A stretch of DNA of 64,000 bases from Corynebacterium jeikeium (lineage in GTDB: Bacteria > Actinomycetota > Actinomycetes > Mycobacteriales > Mycobacteriaceae). This document shows positions 8,375-16,981 of this stretch, in pieces. A model generated the notes under the pieces. It had not been told where the DNA came from. It made no database searches and worked only from the letters and a program-made list of their open reading frames with translations. A program made the position numbers and the translations under genes. Position 1 is the first letter of the stretch. Each line of letters opens with the position of its first letter. Where the stretch lies: positions 372,001 through 436,000 of the forward strand of contig CP033784.1 of assembly GCA_003955985.1 (NCBI GenBank), read 5' to 3'.

Positions 8375-9682
8375 GTGTCAAAAATCATTATCGCCGCTCT
8401 ATTAGGTGCTGCGGTTATGGCAGCTGTGCTGATTCTTGGTGGAGTTGTCTCGGGTGCCTATAACGCCGCTCGGCGTCAGAAGAGCGACGAGGAAAGTTCA
8501 ATAACCACCATGGCGCAGGTCATGCACCTGGCCATTCAGAAGTCTCCGACGGGTGTGGTGGTCGTTGACATCTCACGTGATTTGATTTTGTCGAACTCCA
8601 TGGCGCACAAGTTAGGGCTGGTCTATGAGCGCCGCCTCAATGACGTGGGCTGGGAAGCTGCGCTCAAGGTCTTTGACTCGCAGGAGGACCAGGAGCTAAC
8701 GCTGGTGCTGCCGTCGCGCCGGGCGGGGGCGCCGGACACAATTGTCCGCTGTCAGCTAACTCCGTTGTCACTGGTGGACGACCGTTTTGTGGTGATTTAT
8801 GCGGCGGATGTCTCCGAACAGGCCCGTATGGAGGCCGCGCGACGTGACTTTGTGGCTAACGTTTCCCACGAGCTCAAGACTCCGGTGGGGGCCATCAGCC
8901 TCTTGGTCGAGGCGCTGAATGAAGCTACCGACGACCCGGTTGCCGTGCGTCACTTCAGTGAGAGCCTGACGCAGGAGTCCAAGCGGATGTCGACCATGAT
9001 TACGGAACTCATCTCGCTGTCGAAGCTGCAGGGGGCAGAGCCGCTGCCGGACATGTCTCCCGTGAGGGTTGAAGAGATTGTCCAGGGAGCTGTGCGTCGT
9101 AACCAGATGCTCTCGGAGCAGGCGGGTATTGAAATCACCGTTGACTGTGAGCCGGATTTGGTGGTTGAAGGTGAACGCAGCCTGCTGATTACCGCGGTGT
9201 CCAACCTGATTTCAAATGCGATCAACTACTCGCCAGAGGCCACGCCTGTATCTGTGACTGCGGTCAAGGAGGATAACGACACCGTCGCTATCCGCGTCAC
9301 TGACCGCGGTATCGGCATTTCCCAGGCGAATCAGAAGCGTATCTTCGAGCGCTTCTTCCGTGCGGATAAGGCACGCTCGCGGGCGACAGGCGGTACCGGT
9401 CTGGGCTTGGCAATTGTTAAGCACGTCGCAGCGAATCACAAGGGAACCGTGAAGCTGTGGAGTCGGCTGGGCACAGGATCGACCTTCACCATTGAGCTCC
9501 CGCTGATGGAAAAGAACGGTTCCGCGTCGAATGATGGCGATGTATCTGCACGTTTGCCAATCGGCCACACCCAGCCTGCGGGTAAAATTGCGGCTAAGAA
9601 AAACGCGCAGCGCGGTACGGGCAAAACCCGTGGCAAGGATAAGGATTCCCAGAACAAGGATTCCAAGGAAGGAATGAAGTAA
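8375..9682 (+). CDS. senX3: Sensor histidine kinase SenX3
   Basis: Phosphate-responsive sensor kinase partner of RegX3. N-terminal membrane segment (IIIAALLGAAVMAAVLILGGV), PAS-like region around residues 45-145, HisKA box FVANVSHELKTPVGAIS with phospho-acceptor His165, then HATPase motifs NLISNAINYSP, DRGIGIS and GGTGLGLAIVKHV. After the catalytic domain a Lys-rich tail of about 50 residues is unusual but low in complexity. GTG 8375 is the start. The partner regX3 begins 3 bp after the stop. Synteny with gpm1-senX3-regX3 of mycobacteria supports the name. Confidence 0.95.
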   Translation: MSKIIIAALLGAAVMAAVLILGGVVSGAYNAARRQKSDEESSITTMAQVMHLAIQKSPTGVVVVDISRDLILSNSMAHKLGLVYERRLNDVGWEAALKVFDSQEDQELTLVLPSRRAGAPDTIVRCQLTPLSLVDDRFVVIYAADVSEQARMEAARRDFVANVSHELKTPVGAISLLVEALNEATDDPVAVRHFSESLTQESKRMSTMITELISLSKLQGAEPLPDMSPVRVEEIVQGAVRRNQMLSEQAGIEITVDCEPDLVVEGERSLLITAVSNLISNAINYSPEATPVSVTAVKEDNDTVAIRVTDRGIGISQANQKRIFERFFRADKARSRATGGTGLGLAIVKHVAANHKGTVKLWSRLGTGSTFTIELPLMEKNGSASNDGDVSARLPIGHTQPAGKIAAKKNAQRGTGKTRGKDKDSQNKDSKEGMK

Positions 9683-9685
9683 TCC

Positions 9686-10381
9686 GTGACTGAGGTACTT
9701 ATTGTCGAAGACGAGACGGCTTTGGCGGAGCCGCTTGCGTTTCTGCTGCAGCGCGAAGGATTCGAGGTGCGGATGGCCGCTGACGGCCAGGAAGCACTTG
9801 CAGAATTCTCCAAGGCAGAACCGGACATTGTGCTGCTGGACCTCATGCTGCCAGGTATGAGTGGCACCGAGGTCTGCAAAAACATCCGCTTAAAGTCCTC
9901 TGTCCCAGTGATTATGGTGACCGCCCGTGACACTGAGATTGACAAGGTCGTCGGCCTCGAAATTGGTGCGGATGACTATGTGACCAAGCCGTATTCCTCT
10001 CGGGAACTTATTGCCCGTATCCGGGCTGTGCTGCGCCGCGGTCGCCACGACGACTCCGACGATGTCGAGGATATCTACGAGGAGGTCTTGCGCGGCGGCC
10101 CGGTCGTGCTGGACGTCGAGCGCCATGTAGTCACCGTTGACGGCGATGATGTCGCAATGCCGCTCAAGGAATTCGACCTGCTGGAGTACTTGCTGCGCAA
10201 CCGTGGTCGTGTGCTAACCCGTGGCCAGCTCATCGACCGCGTCTGGGGCTCCGACTACGTCGGCGACACCAAGACGCTGGACGTACACATCAAGCGCCTG
10301 CGCTCCAAGATCGAGCGCAATCCTTCCTCGCCGGAGTTCCTGGTCACCGTTCGCGGCTTGGGTTACAAGTTCGAGGACTAG
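9686..10381 (+). CDS. regX3: Response regulator RegX3
   Basis: An OmpR/PhoB-type regulator of 231 residues. The receiver domain has acidic residues in VEDETAL, phospho-acceptor Asp52 (VLLDLMLPGMSG), conserved Thr in VTARD and Lys in YVTKPYSS. The C-terminal winged helix includes LKEFDLLEYLLRNRGRVLTRGQLI and TLDVHIKRLRSKIE. In mycobacteria it activates phosphate-uptake genes under phosphate limitation; the same is likely here. GTG start, 3-bp gap after senX3, so the two are translated as a pair. Convergent with the next gene. Confidence 0.96.
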   Translation: MTEVLIVEDETALAEPLAFLLQREGFEVRMAADGQEALAEFSKAEPDIVLLDLMLPGMSGTEVCKNIRLKSSVPVIMVTARDTEIDKVVGLEIGADDYVTKPYSSRELIARIRAVLRRGRHDDSDDVEDIYEEVLRGGPVVLDVERHVVTVDGDDVAMPLKEFDLLEYLLRNRGRVLTRGQLIDRVWGSDYVGDTKTLDVHIKRLRSKIERNPSSPEFLVTVRGLGYKFED

Positions 10382-10432
10382 CTCAGCAGACTGCTGCCGA
10401 CAATCTCCGCCGTCGGTCTGAGAAACCCCGAC

Positions 10433-11365
10433 TTAAACCTCGTCCGGCGCCAGCCCCTCGGCCGCTGCGCGTGTGGCCGGGTGAATCGCCAGCAGTGGGT
10501 AGCCACTCGGCCCGAAAGCCTTGGCCGCGCCCGCTATTTCTCGGGCACGGCAGTGCTCCGCCAGAATTTCGTAGCACTCTTCGCCGATGAGCTCTATTAG
10601 CTCGGACTTGTGCGTGCGCCACACCGGCTCGCCACCGGTATGTGTGGCCGGCGCGCCCGTGCAGAACCATTCAAAGTCCTCGCCGCCATCGCCCCAGGCA
10701 CGACGATCGTATTCGGTAATGGTCGTGCGCAGAATCTCCTGGCCGTCCGGGCGTTCCTCCCAGTCCTCCAGTCGGCGCAGCGGCACCTGCCAACACACAT
10801 CCGGCTTGACCTTTACGGGGTCAATGTCGTTGGCCATCGCCCATTGGTGGATGGCACAGCCCGCACCATTGCGCCATCCGTCACGGTTGGCAAAAATGCA
10901 GGCATTCTTCACGACCTTCGTTTTCAGAGCAGGCTCAGGCTCTCCGTTTTCGTCGTCAAGCTCGTCCCACACTAACCACGGTTCCAACGGTTCGGAGGGG
11001 TCGGTTTCGTAGGTTTCAAGCCACTTCAGAGTTTGTTCGGGGCGGTTCTGCCACCACTGGGGCTCTGCGGAGTCGCCTTCCATTCGCTTTACGACGTCAA
11101 TAACCCTCTCGCGGTCTTCTTCGTCGGTGATAAAGGCGCCATGGCCACAGCATCCGACATCCGCGTTCGCGGAGTCGATGCCCTGGCAAGCGGAGGTGCC
11201 GAAAGCGCATTGATAGGAGCTCATCAACCAGGTTAGGTCGCAGGTGATGATATGTTCTGGGTCCTCCGGGTGGGCGAACTCGAACCACTCGCGGGGAAAG
11301 TCATAGGCGACTTCAGCGGGAGACGGTTGCGGTCCACGACCGGGGCGGGGGTGGGGTTGATTCAC
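10433..11365 (-). CDS. Conserved Cys-containing protein (Rv0495c-like)
   Basis: About 310 residues from a GTG at 11365; a longer reading frame to 11563 would overlap the divergent ppx and is less likely. It corresponds in position and general features to mycobacterial Rv0495c, a conserved protein of unknown function between regX3 and ppx. Cysteines cluster in [35 protein letters not shown] and [10 protein letters not shown], suggesting a metal or Fe-S site; this is inference. It is rich in Trp and acidic residues and has no membrane segment. The function is not known. Confidence 0.75.
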   Translation of the reverse strand: MNQPHPRPGRGPQPSPAEVAYDFPREWFEFAHPEDPEHIITCDLTWLMSSYQCAFGTSACQGIDSANADVGCCGHGAFITDEEDRERVIDVVKRMEGDSAEPQWWQNRPEQTLKWLETYETDPSEPLEPWLVWDELDDENGEPEPALKTKVVKNACIFANRDGWRNGAGCAIHQWAMANDIDPVKVKPDVCWQVPLRRLEDWEERPDGQEILRTTITEYDRRAWGDGGEDFEWFCTGAPATHTGGEPVWRTHKSELIELIGEECYEILAEHCRAREIAGAAKAFGPSGYPLLAIHPATRAAAEGLAPDEV

Positions 11366-11399
11366 ACCAATACACCGTAGACCGTCTAACCTACTAAGA

Positions 11400-12338
11400 G
11401 TGAGATTAGGTGTATTAGATGTAGGTAGTAATACCGTCCACTTGGTGATGGTGGACGCCCGCCGGGGCGGACATCCGACTCCGATGAGCGATTCCAAGTC
11501 GACGATGAAGCTGGTCGAGTACCTGGATAAGGACAACAACCTGTCCAAGAAGGGCATTGACAAGCTGACGGGCTACGTCGCTGAATCCAAGGAATTGGTT
11601 GAGCAGATGAAGTGCGAAGAGATGATTAGCTTCGCCACTTCAGCTGTTCGCGATGCCACGAATGCGGACGAGGTTCTCGCCCACGTTGAGAAAGAAACTG
11701 GCATTAAGCTGCAGATTCTCTCCGGTGAGGATGAGGCTCGTCTGACCTTTTTGGCAGTACGGCGCTGGTACGGCTGGTCTGCTGGTCGTCTAATCAACCT
11801 GGATATCGGTGGCGGTTCTCTTGAGCTGACGTCGGGTACTGATGAAGATCCGGAGGCCGCGTACTCGCTGCTGCTCGGTGCGGGACGGTTGACCCACGAG
11901 TGGTTCGAGACCGATCCGCCGGAGCGCAAGAAGATTGACCTGCTGCGCGATTACATTGATGCTGAGCTCGCTGAGCCAGCTCGTCATCTGCGTACGCTTG
12001 GTGAGCCGGACTTGGCTGTCGCCACCTCGAAGACTTTCCGCACTCTCGCTCGCCTGACCGGTGCGGCGCCTTCCGCTGCTGGTCCCCGGGTTAAGCGCAC
12101 TCTGACTGCCGCTGGTTTGCGCCAGTTGATTGCGTTTATTTCCCGCATGACGGCGGCTGACCGTGCTGAACTTGAGGGTGTTAGTGCGAATCGTTCTCAC
12201 CAAATTGTCGCAGGTGCTCTCGTTGCAGAGGCTAGTATGCGAGCATTGGGATTAGAGAAGGTCGAGATTTGTCCTTGGGCGCTGCGTGAGGGCATTATCT
12301 TCCGACGACTGGACAGTGACCTATACGGAAAGGGTTGA
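11400..12338 (+). CDS. ppx: Ppx/GppA family exopolyphosphatase
   Basis: Removes terminal phosphate from polyphosphate or acts on pppGpp. The ASKHA-fold motifs are clear: phosphate loop [18 protein letters not shown] at the N-terminus, [11 protein letters not shown], and [16 protein letters not shown]. At 312 residues it is the short form, with only the catalytic N-terminal domains, as in mycobacterial Rv0496 and C. glutamicum Ppx proteins. GTG 11400 lies 34 bp from the divergent gene's start. The next gene starts 2 bp after the stop. Placement beside SenX3-RegX3 ties it to phosphate physiology. Confidence 0.92.
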   Translation: MRLGVLDVGSNTVHLVMVDARRGGHPTPMSDSKSTMKLVEYLDKDNNLSKKGIDKLTGYVAESKELVEQMKCEEMISFATSAVRDATNADEVLAHVEKETGIKLQILSGEDEARLTFLAVRRWYGWSAGRLINLDIGGGSLELTSGTDEDPEAAYSLLLGAGRLTHEWFETDPPERKKIDLLRDYIDAELAEPARHLRTLGEPDLAVATSKTFRTLARLTGAAPSAAGPRVKRTLTAAGLRQLIAFISRMTAADRAELEGVSANRSHQIVAGALVAEASMRALGLEKVEICPWALREGIIFRRLDSDLYGKG

Positions 12339-12339
12339 G

Positions 12340-13743
12340 ATGAGCGAGGAAAAGCTCACCGTTGCCGAACTGCTGGCGCGGCGGCAGAAGGAGGGAGCCC
12401 CCTCTGAACCACCGCGGCGCCGCCGTCGACGCAGCCTTGAAGAAGGCGGTGTGTCTGTTCAGGAGCTCACCGGCTCAATCCCTCGTGTAAAGGCCGACGA
12501 ACCGCGACGTGGTGCTCACGCTCTTTCCAACGCAGACGACGATCAGACGACTACGAGTGATTTGCTTGCCGACGAAGCTGCGGCCAACGCCGCCGAAGAA
12601 GCGCAGGCAACCGAACCGGAGGTAGAAGCTCCGGAGCACTCGGAGGCTGTCGCTGAGCCAGTGGTAGTTGCTGAAGGGGCGGATTCGTCGGAGCATGAGG
12701 TTCAAGCTGAGGCCGAGGCTGAAGCTGCTGATCAGGAAGAAGAGGAGTCGGAATTAGCTGAGGCTGACGCCGAAGTAGCTGACGCCGAGGTCGCTGAGGC
12801 CGAAGCTGACGAGGTTGCCGAAGTTGCTGAAGAACCGGTTGCACCGGTTGCACCGGCAGCTCCGCAGCAGGAGCAAGCCGCGCAGAGCACACCAACTGCG
12901 CAGCCAGCAGCCCCTGCGGTGCCATTGGCAATTCCGATGGAACCCCGTCCGGTCATGGTCAACTCCGAGCGTTCGGAGATTACCTACACCTTCACCGAAC
13001 TGCGTGACATGGCAGACGAGTCGCAGCAGCTTGGGGAGCCGGGGCCAGTCGCTCGTGCGGTACTCACCGGTTCCAACGCTTACGACGACCGTCCGACTGC
13101 CTCCATTCCGGTTGTCCAGGACAATGTCGACGAAGAGTCCGAGGCATCCGCTGAATCGGATGACGTCGACGGTGAACAATTTGCTGAGGCTGAAGCTGCT
13201 CAGGAAACCGCTACCTTCGAGGCTGCCGACGCTGACGCCGATACCGGTGCCGCTTCCAAGGCGGCAGTGGCAGCCGCTGTCGCTCCTGAAGTTGCACAGG
13301 CAGAAGACGCACAGGCCGATATCGAGCAGGCCGAGGACGCCCCCACTGAGGCTGCACAGGTCGAGACCACACCGACCCAGGCCGCAGCTGACGAGAAGCA
13401 GGCGGAGCCCCGGGACGTCGTTAAGCGTGAAGAATCCAAGAGCTCCAAGGGCAAGGCCGTCGCGCGCGATGGCTACGCCGAGGACAATTCCCTCTCGGTG
13501 CCGTTGCTGCTAATCCAGGTCTTCGTGGGTCTGATTGCTGGTGCATTGGTGTTCCTGGGCTTCACCATGGCCTGGTCGTCGCTGCCAAAGATTGTGGTTG
13601 TCATCATGGCTCTCGTGGTCGCTGGTGGCTTCGCGGGAATGGCGAACTACCTGCGCCGTGAGAAGGACAAACTGACACCGATTCTCGCAGGACTTGTCGG
13701 TTTGGCGCTGACATTTGGCCCCTGGATTCTCTTCCAGTTGTAG
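12340..13743 (+). CDS. Long acidic Ala/Glu-rich membrane protein (Rv0497-like)
   Basis: 467 residues from ATG 12340. The N-terminus has a basic stretch (PPRRRRRRS). Residues about 75-385 are low complexity and dominated by Ala, Glu, Asp, Val and Pro, with short repeats such as AEADAEVADAEVAEAEADEVAEV-type units. The C-terminal ~85 residues contain three hydrophobic segments (VPLLLIQVFVGLIAGALVFL, IVVVIMALVVAGGF, ILAGLVGLALTFGPWILF). The topology would put a long acidic tail in the cytoplasm. It is the positional counterpart of mycobacterial Rv0497; the function is unknown. Tightly coupled to ppx. Confidence 0.8.
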   Translation: MSEEKLTVAELLARRQKEGAPSEPPRRRRRRSLEEGGVSVQELTGSIPRVKADEPRRGAHALSNADDDQTTTSDLLADEAAANAAEEAQATEPEVEAPEHSEAVAEPVVVAEGADSSEHEVQAEAEAEAADQEEEESELAEADAEVADAEVAEAEADEVAEVAEEPVAPVAPAAPQQEQAAQSTPTAQPAAPAVPLAIPMEPRPVMVNSERSEITYTFTELRDMADESQQLGEPGPVARAVLTGSNAYDDRPTASIPVVQDNVDEESEASAESDDVDGEQFAEAEAAQETATFEAADADADTGAASKAAVAAAVAPEVAQAEDAQADIEQAEDAPTEAAQVETTPTQAAADEKQAEPRDVVKREESKSSKGKAVARDGYAEDNSLSVPLLLIQVFVGLIAGALVFLGFTMAWSSLPKIVVVIMALVVAGGFAGMANYLRREKDKLTPILAGLVGLALTFGPWILFQL

Positions 13744-13770
13744 TGGGGTCAACAGAATAATCATCACCTG

Positions 13771-13808
13771 ATGCAGGGGTCGGAAGCGTAGTTTTCCGGT
13801 CCCTGCAT
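13771..13808 (+). other. Hairpin in the proC leader
   Basis: ATGCAGGG (13771-13778) is the exact reverse complement of 13801-13808; inside, CGGAA (13781-13785) pairs with TTCCG (13794-13798). No T-run follows. It could be a terminator of the upstream gene or part of the proC leader. Confidence 0.5.
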
Positions 13809-13845
13809 TCGCATGTGTGGGCCAGTTTTGGCACACTTAGCGTCC

Positions 13846-14655
13846 ATGACAAGAATTGCTGTAATTGGTGGCGGAAAGATTGGTAGCGCACTCGTCGGTG
13901 GTCTCATCGACGGTGGTGTCTCGCCCTCCTCGATTTATGTGGTGGGGCGCACCAAGGAGAGCCTGGCCGGTCTGAAGGAGACCTACGGCATTGTCGATGC
14001 CGACGACCCAGTAGGGGCCGTCGACGGTGCCGACGTGGTGTTCTTGTGCGTAAAACCGTACTTGATTATCGACATGCTCGAGCAGATTGCCGACGTGCTC
14101 GATGACTCTGAGGTCGACACCATTGTGGTGTCGATGGCGGCTGGCATCACGCTGGACAAGATGGAAAGCGTCTGTGCTGTCGGTACTCCGGTGATCCGCG
14201 TCATGCCGAATACCCCGATGCTGGTGGGCAAGGGGGTCTGTGCAGTCGCGCCGGGCCGCTTTGTCACGGAGAGCCAGACCGACGAGGTTGTCGAACTGTT
14301 GAAGAAGGTCGGCAGCGTTGAGGTTGTCGATGAGTCGCTGATGTCTGCAGTCACTGCAGTCTCGGGCTCCGGTCCGGCTTACTTCTTCCAGTTCGTCGAG
14401 GCGATGACCGACGCGGGTGTGAATCTGGGCCTCAAGCGTGATCAGGCTAAGCGTCTGGCGTCGGCTACGGCTGCTGGTGCAGCCGAGATGATGATGCAGG
14501 AAGGCGCGGACCCGACTGCGTTGCGTGCCGATGTCACCTCTCCGGGCGGTACAACCGCTGCGGCCACCCGAGTTTTCGAGGAAGAAGGCATTCGTCGCGC
14601 GGTGCATCGTGCGCTGCAGGCTTGCTATGACAAGGCCAACGAGATGGGTAAATAA
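13846..14655 (+). CDS. proC: Pyrroline-5-carboxylate reductase
   Basis: Reduces pyrroline-5-carboxylate to L-proline with NAD(P)H. The N-terminal Rossmann motif is IAVIGGGKIGSALVGG; VIRVMPNTPMLVGKG and the C-terminal dimerisation signature SGSGPAYFFQFVEAM and DVTSPGGTTAAA are complete. ATG 13846 puts the Rossmann fold at the very N-terminus; an upstream ATG at 13813 adds 11 residues and is less likely. The 269 residues fit the family. Synteny with Rv0500. Confidence 0.96.
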   Translation: MTRIAVIGGGKIGSALVGGLIDGGVSPSSIYVVGRTKESLAGLKETYGIVDADDPVGAVDGADVVFLCVKPYLIIDMLEQIADVLDDSEVDTIVVSMAAGITLDKMESVCAVGTPVIRVMPNTPMLVGKGVCAVAPGRFVTESQTDEVVELLKKVGSVEVVDESLMSAVTAVSGSGPAYFFQFVEAMTDAGVNLGLKRDQAKRLASATAAGAAEMMMQEGADPTALRADVTSPGGTTAAATRVFEEEGIRRAVHRALQACYDKANEMGK

Positions 14656-14689
14656 GCATTTCGCCGAGTAGAGGCGGGTGTACAAGTAA

Positions 14690-14798
14690 CCCCAATATTT
14701 GGGGCATTGGAAATGGTCAGCGGCAGTAGCTAATCCGATACGCAGGGACGATGGGTTAGTCACAACTGTCACACCATTCGCCAATGCCCCTATTTTTT
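14690..14798 (+). ncRNA. Candidate structured RNA with intrinsic terminator
   Basis: GGGGCATTGG (14701-14710) pairs perfectly with CCAATGCCCC (14781-14790) and is followed by a six-T run (14793-14798). Within it AATGGT (14712-14717) pairs with ACCATT (14773-14778), and CTAATCC (14730-14736) with GGGTTAG (14753-14759) through one G-U. CCCCAA (14690-14695) can instead pair with TTGGGG (14699-14704), competing for the same GGGG. A TACAAG at 14681-14686 could be a -10 box. It may be a small RNA, a switchable leader, or an elaborate proC terminator; no known RNA family was recognised. Confidence 0.55.
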
Positions 14799-14822
14799 AT
14801 CAAAAATCGCACCGGCACCTTG

Positions 14823-14901
14823 CCTACCGGTAGGATATGAAAAGCACGTGCGTGTCACGATTTTCTGCAGGAGGGGAAGCCTGCAGCGCGTCGCGTGCGC
14901 T
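14823..14901 (+). promoter_or_regulatory. Palindrome and hairpin leader of the HTH gene
   Basis: CCTACCGGTAGG (14823-14834) is a perfect 12-bp palindrome that overlaps a possible -10 (TAGGAT, 14831-14836), a position suited to a repressor. The following leader holds CTGCAGG/CCTGCAG (14865-14871 with 14880-14886) and AGCGC/GCGCT (14885-14889 with 14897-14901) hairpins. GAAGGGA before ATG 14919 is the ribosome site. Confidence 0.45.
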
Positions 14902-14918
14902 GAAGGGAATATTTACTA

Positions 14919-15110
14919 ATGCAGAATGCAGATAAAGGCACCTTTCTGACCGTTGCAGAAGTTGCTGACATCATGCGCGTATCCAAGATGACCGTCTACC
15001 GCCTGGTTCACGCTGGCGAGCTGCCGGCAGTGCGCGTTGGCCGTTCTTTCCGCGTCCATGAGTCCGCAGTCAAGGAATACCTGGACTCCTCCTTCTACAA
15101 CGCGGGTTAA
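14919..15110 (+). CDS. BldC/excisionase-type small DNA-binding protein
   Basis: A 63-residue protein that is almost entirely a MerR-like winged helix: FLTVAEVADIMRVSKMTVYRLVHAGELPAVRVGRSFRVHESAV. This family includes Streptomyces BldC and mycobacterial Rv0500A, the positional equivalent after proC. BldC proteins bind DNA as head-to-tail oligomers and control development or stress genes; targets here are unknown. Despite the excisionase label often given, no integrase or phage gene is nearby. Confidence 0.88.
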   Translation: MQNADKGTFLTVAEVADIMRVSKMTVYRLVHAGELPAVRVGRSFRVHESAVKEYLDSSFYNAG

Positions 15111-15352
15111 TTTTTTCTGCCTTTAAGCGGGGCTGTTTGACCTGAACGCATATGTCCCCGCTATGATTAATCCGATTAGTACATGGTGCTGTGCTGCGCC
15201 CCTGTTTCCTATCGTCTTCAAGTCATGAAGTATCTAGCTGTGAAGGCGGAAGGAAAAAGGGCGTGACATCTCGGCGGTTGTAAGGCCGCATTGAGTACGC
15301 CGCCATTGTGCAAGAAAAGAAATTTCCGTCAACGAATAGCGAGGTCGAGCCG

Positions 15353-15454
15353 ATGGGTTCCGTCATTAAGAAGCGTCGCAAGCGCATGTCGAAGAAGAAG
15401 CACCGCAAGATGCTTCGCCGTACCCGCGTGCAGCGTCGTAAGCTCGGCAAGTAA
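15353..15454 (+). CDS. Ribosomal protein bS22 (33 residues)
   Basis: ATG 15353 opens a 33-codon frame ending at TAA 15452-15454. The product is extremely basic, with [19 protein letters not shown] at the start and [10 protein letters not shown] at the end, the pattern of the actinobacterial small-subunit protein bS22 (AURKAIP1/COX24-like; mycobacterial Rv0500B). It binds 16S rRNA in the 30S subunit. Position right after the Rv0500A-like gene supports it. A strong terminator follows at 15519. The 242-bp gap before it carries a weak AGCGGGG/CCCCGCT inverted repeat (15126-15162) and nothing else clear. Confidence 0.93.
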   Translation: MGSVIKKRRKRMSKKKHRKMLRRTRVQRRKLGK

Positions 15455-15518
15455 GCCAGCATTCCTGCCGTTATCGCAGGAGCGCGCGTGCTGCGTCGCG
15501 TACACGTTTTAAAAGCAG

Positions 15519-15553
15519 AACCCGCCCGGTCTCGTTGAGATAGGGCGGGTTTT
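15519..15553 (+). terminator. Intrinsic terminator after bS22
   Basis: CCCGCCC (15521-15527) pairs with GGGCGGG (15543-15549), with an inner TCTC/GAGA stem and a trailing TTTT. A strong Rho-independent terminator. Confidence 0.9.
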
Positions 15554-15611
15554 GTCGTTGGGGGCTAATCACGGGCTGCCGATTACGGGCTGCAAATGTG
15601 AAACTGTAGGA

Positions 15612-15673
15612 GTTTATGACACTTTCATGCCATTTTTCGAGCCATTTTTGTCATAAACGCAGTCACTAACTCT
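15612..15673. repeat. Degenerate copy of the 3.4-kb palindrome (copy 2)
   Basis: GTTTATGACA (15612-15621) is inverted against TGTCATAAAC (15649-15658). The right half 15645-15673 matches 3415-3443 at 26 of 29 bases. The left arm beyond 10 bp has decayed. Like copy 1, it lies beyond the ends of convergent genes (bS22 and the HAD gene). Confidence 0.75.
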
Positions 15674-15692
15674 CGAGTGCGCCTAGCAGCGT

Positions 15693-16817
15693 TTAACTTT
15701 CCTTGTTCGCGTCCCACAGTCGCTTGCCGACGAGTCCCGCGCCCCCGACAGCTCCTGCCAGCAGTGCTCCGATCGAGAGCCACCGCATCGTGGCGAAGGT
15801 TGCGGAGCGAAAGTGGCGATAGTCGTAGATAGTCCACCCCATCTTCTGGGCGTAATTCCGCAACTTGCGGTCCGGGTTGATGGCCACGGCGGTGCCCACC
15901 ATGGACAGCATGGGAATGTCGTTGGCGGAATCTGAGTATGCCGTGCAGCGAGACATGTCCAACCCAGAAGAGGCTGCCAGAGCTGCCACCGCGTGCTTCT
16001 TACCCGGGCCGTGGAGAATATCGCCTACCAGGCGGCCAGTGAACTTGCCATCTTTGACCTCGGCGACCGTGCCAAGGGCGCCGGTCAGTCCGATGTGCTT
16101 AGCGATAACCTGGGCCAGCTGCACCGGGGTGGCGGTGACCAGCCAGACCTCTTGGCCAGCCTGGATATGTAGTTCCGCCAGATCGCGGGTGCCCTGGTAA
16201 ACGCGGTCGCTGATCTTTTCTTCAAAGATTTCTTCGCCGAGTTTGACCATTTCATTCACATCGTGGCCGGCGAAAAACTCCAATGCCTGTTCACGGGCCT
16301 TAGCTACGTCGGCAGCGTTTTCCGCGCCTGAGATTCGGAATTTCAGCTGCTTCCAAATCATGCCGGCCAAATCACGCTTCTTGATGAAGCCGCGCTCGAC
16401 CAAACCCATGGCAAAGAGGAAGATTGATGCGCCTTGGACAAGCGTGTTGTCCACATCGAAGAAAGCGGCTGCGCCCTGATCGCGTTCGACACCTGGAATG
16501 GGCTGCGAGAGCACACGGGCACCGCCAGCGGCATCTTCGGCACCAGCTACACTGCGAAATCCCGTAGCCAGTTCTTCGCCGCCGACGTCGTAGACTTCGC
16601 CGAGAGCTTCCAGTGCATTGGCAGCCGCTGCAGCACCAGCTTCCTCCTGTGCTTCGTCATTGAGCGGAGCGAGAACTACCTGCTCGAGGAAGTTGCGGAC
16701 GTTACCCTGCGAGGACGCAAGGTCACCCAGCATGTCGATGGGGAAGGGGGAGCGGTTGTCGGCACTGAACTCACTCACGGCACGAAAATCTCTTTCCACG
16801 GTGTATGCAACCGACAT
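15693..16817 (-). CDS. HAD-IB phosphatase (SerB1-like)
   Basis: A 374-residue haloacid dehalogenase phosphatase of subfamily IB. The nucleophile motif FFDVDNTLVQG places Asp121 and Asp123; motif II is in WLVTATP, and motif III/IV in AYSDSANDIPML, with the family's long cap between. About 110 extra N-terminal residues are low complexity, and a C-terminal hydrophobic segment (WLSIGALLAGAVGGAGLVG) may anchor it in the membrane. Mycobacterial Rv0505c, annotated SerB1, occupies the same place. The substrate, phosphoserine or a phospholipid, is not established. Confidence 0.85.
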   Translation of the reverse strand: MSVAYTVERDFRAVSEFSADNRSPFPIDMLGDLASSQGNVRNFLEQVVLAPLNDEAQEEAGAAAAANALEALGEVYDVGGEELATGFRSVAGAEDAAGGARVLSQPIPGVERDQGAAAFFDVDNTLVQGASIFLFAMGLVERGFIKKRDLAGMIWKQLKFRISGAENAADVAKAREQALEFFAGHDVNEMVKLGEEIFEEKISDRVYQGTRDLAELHIQAGQEVWLVTATPVQLAQVIAKHIGLTGALGTVAEVKDGKFTGRLVGDILHGPGKKHAVAALAASSGLDMSRCTAYSDSANDIPMLSMVGTAVAINPDRKLRNYAQKMGWTIYDYRHFRSATFATMRWLSIGALLAGAVGGAGLVGKRLWDANKES

Positions 16818-16968
16818 CCGTTATCGGAAGCTCTTGTTGAATAGTATCCGGTCTTTAGGCAAAGCTGCGCGCTGAGATTCAAGGAGCGGATGGGGCAAGG
16901 ATAAGAAGAGTCACTTTTGCAGGGGAAGTGTGGGGAGGGGGACGTCGTAAAGCGAAACAGTCGACCTT

Positions 16969-16974
16969 TAGACT
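16969..16974 (+). promoter_or_regulatory. -10 box of a leaderless transcript (glutaredoxin-like gene)
   Basis: TAGACT ends seven bases before ATG 16982. That is the spacing expected when transcription starts at the A of the start codon. No -35 of quality is seen. Confidence 0.5.
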
Positions 16975-16981
16975 GGCCGTT

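Noticed and set aside
11366..11563. N-terminal extension of the Rv0495c-like gene
   Set aside because: It would run into the divergent ppx coding region and has no conserved pattern.
12551..13179. Long antisense frames across the acidic protein gene
   Set aside because: They arise from the repetitive GC-rich codons of the real gene and show only low-complexity protein.
14919..15110. Phage excisionase
   Set aside because: The HTH type is shared with excisionases, but there is no integrase, att site or phage gene, and synteny matches the chromosomal BldC/Rv0500A gene.
15456..15692. Integration or tRNA site near the second palindrome copy
   Set aside because: No tRNA cloverleaf, direct duplication or integrase was found; only the bS22 terminator and the repeat are present.
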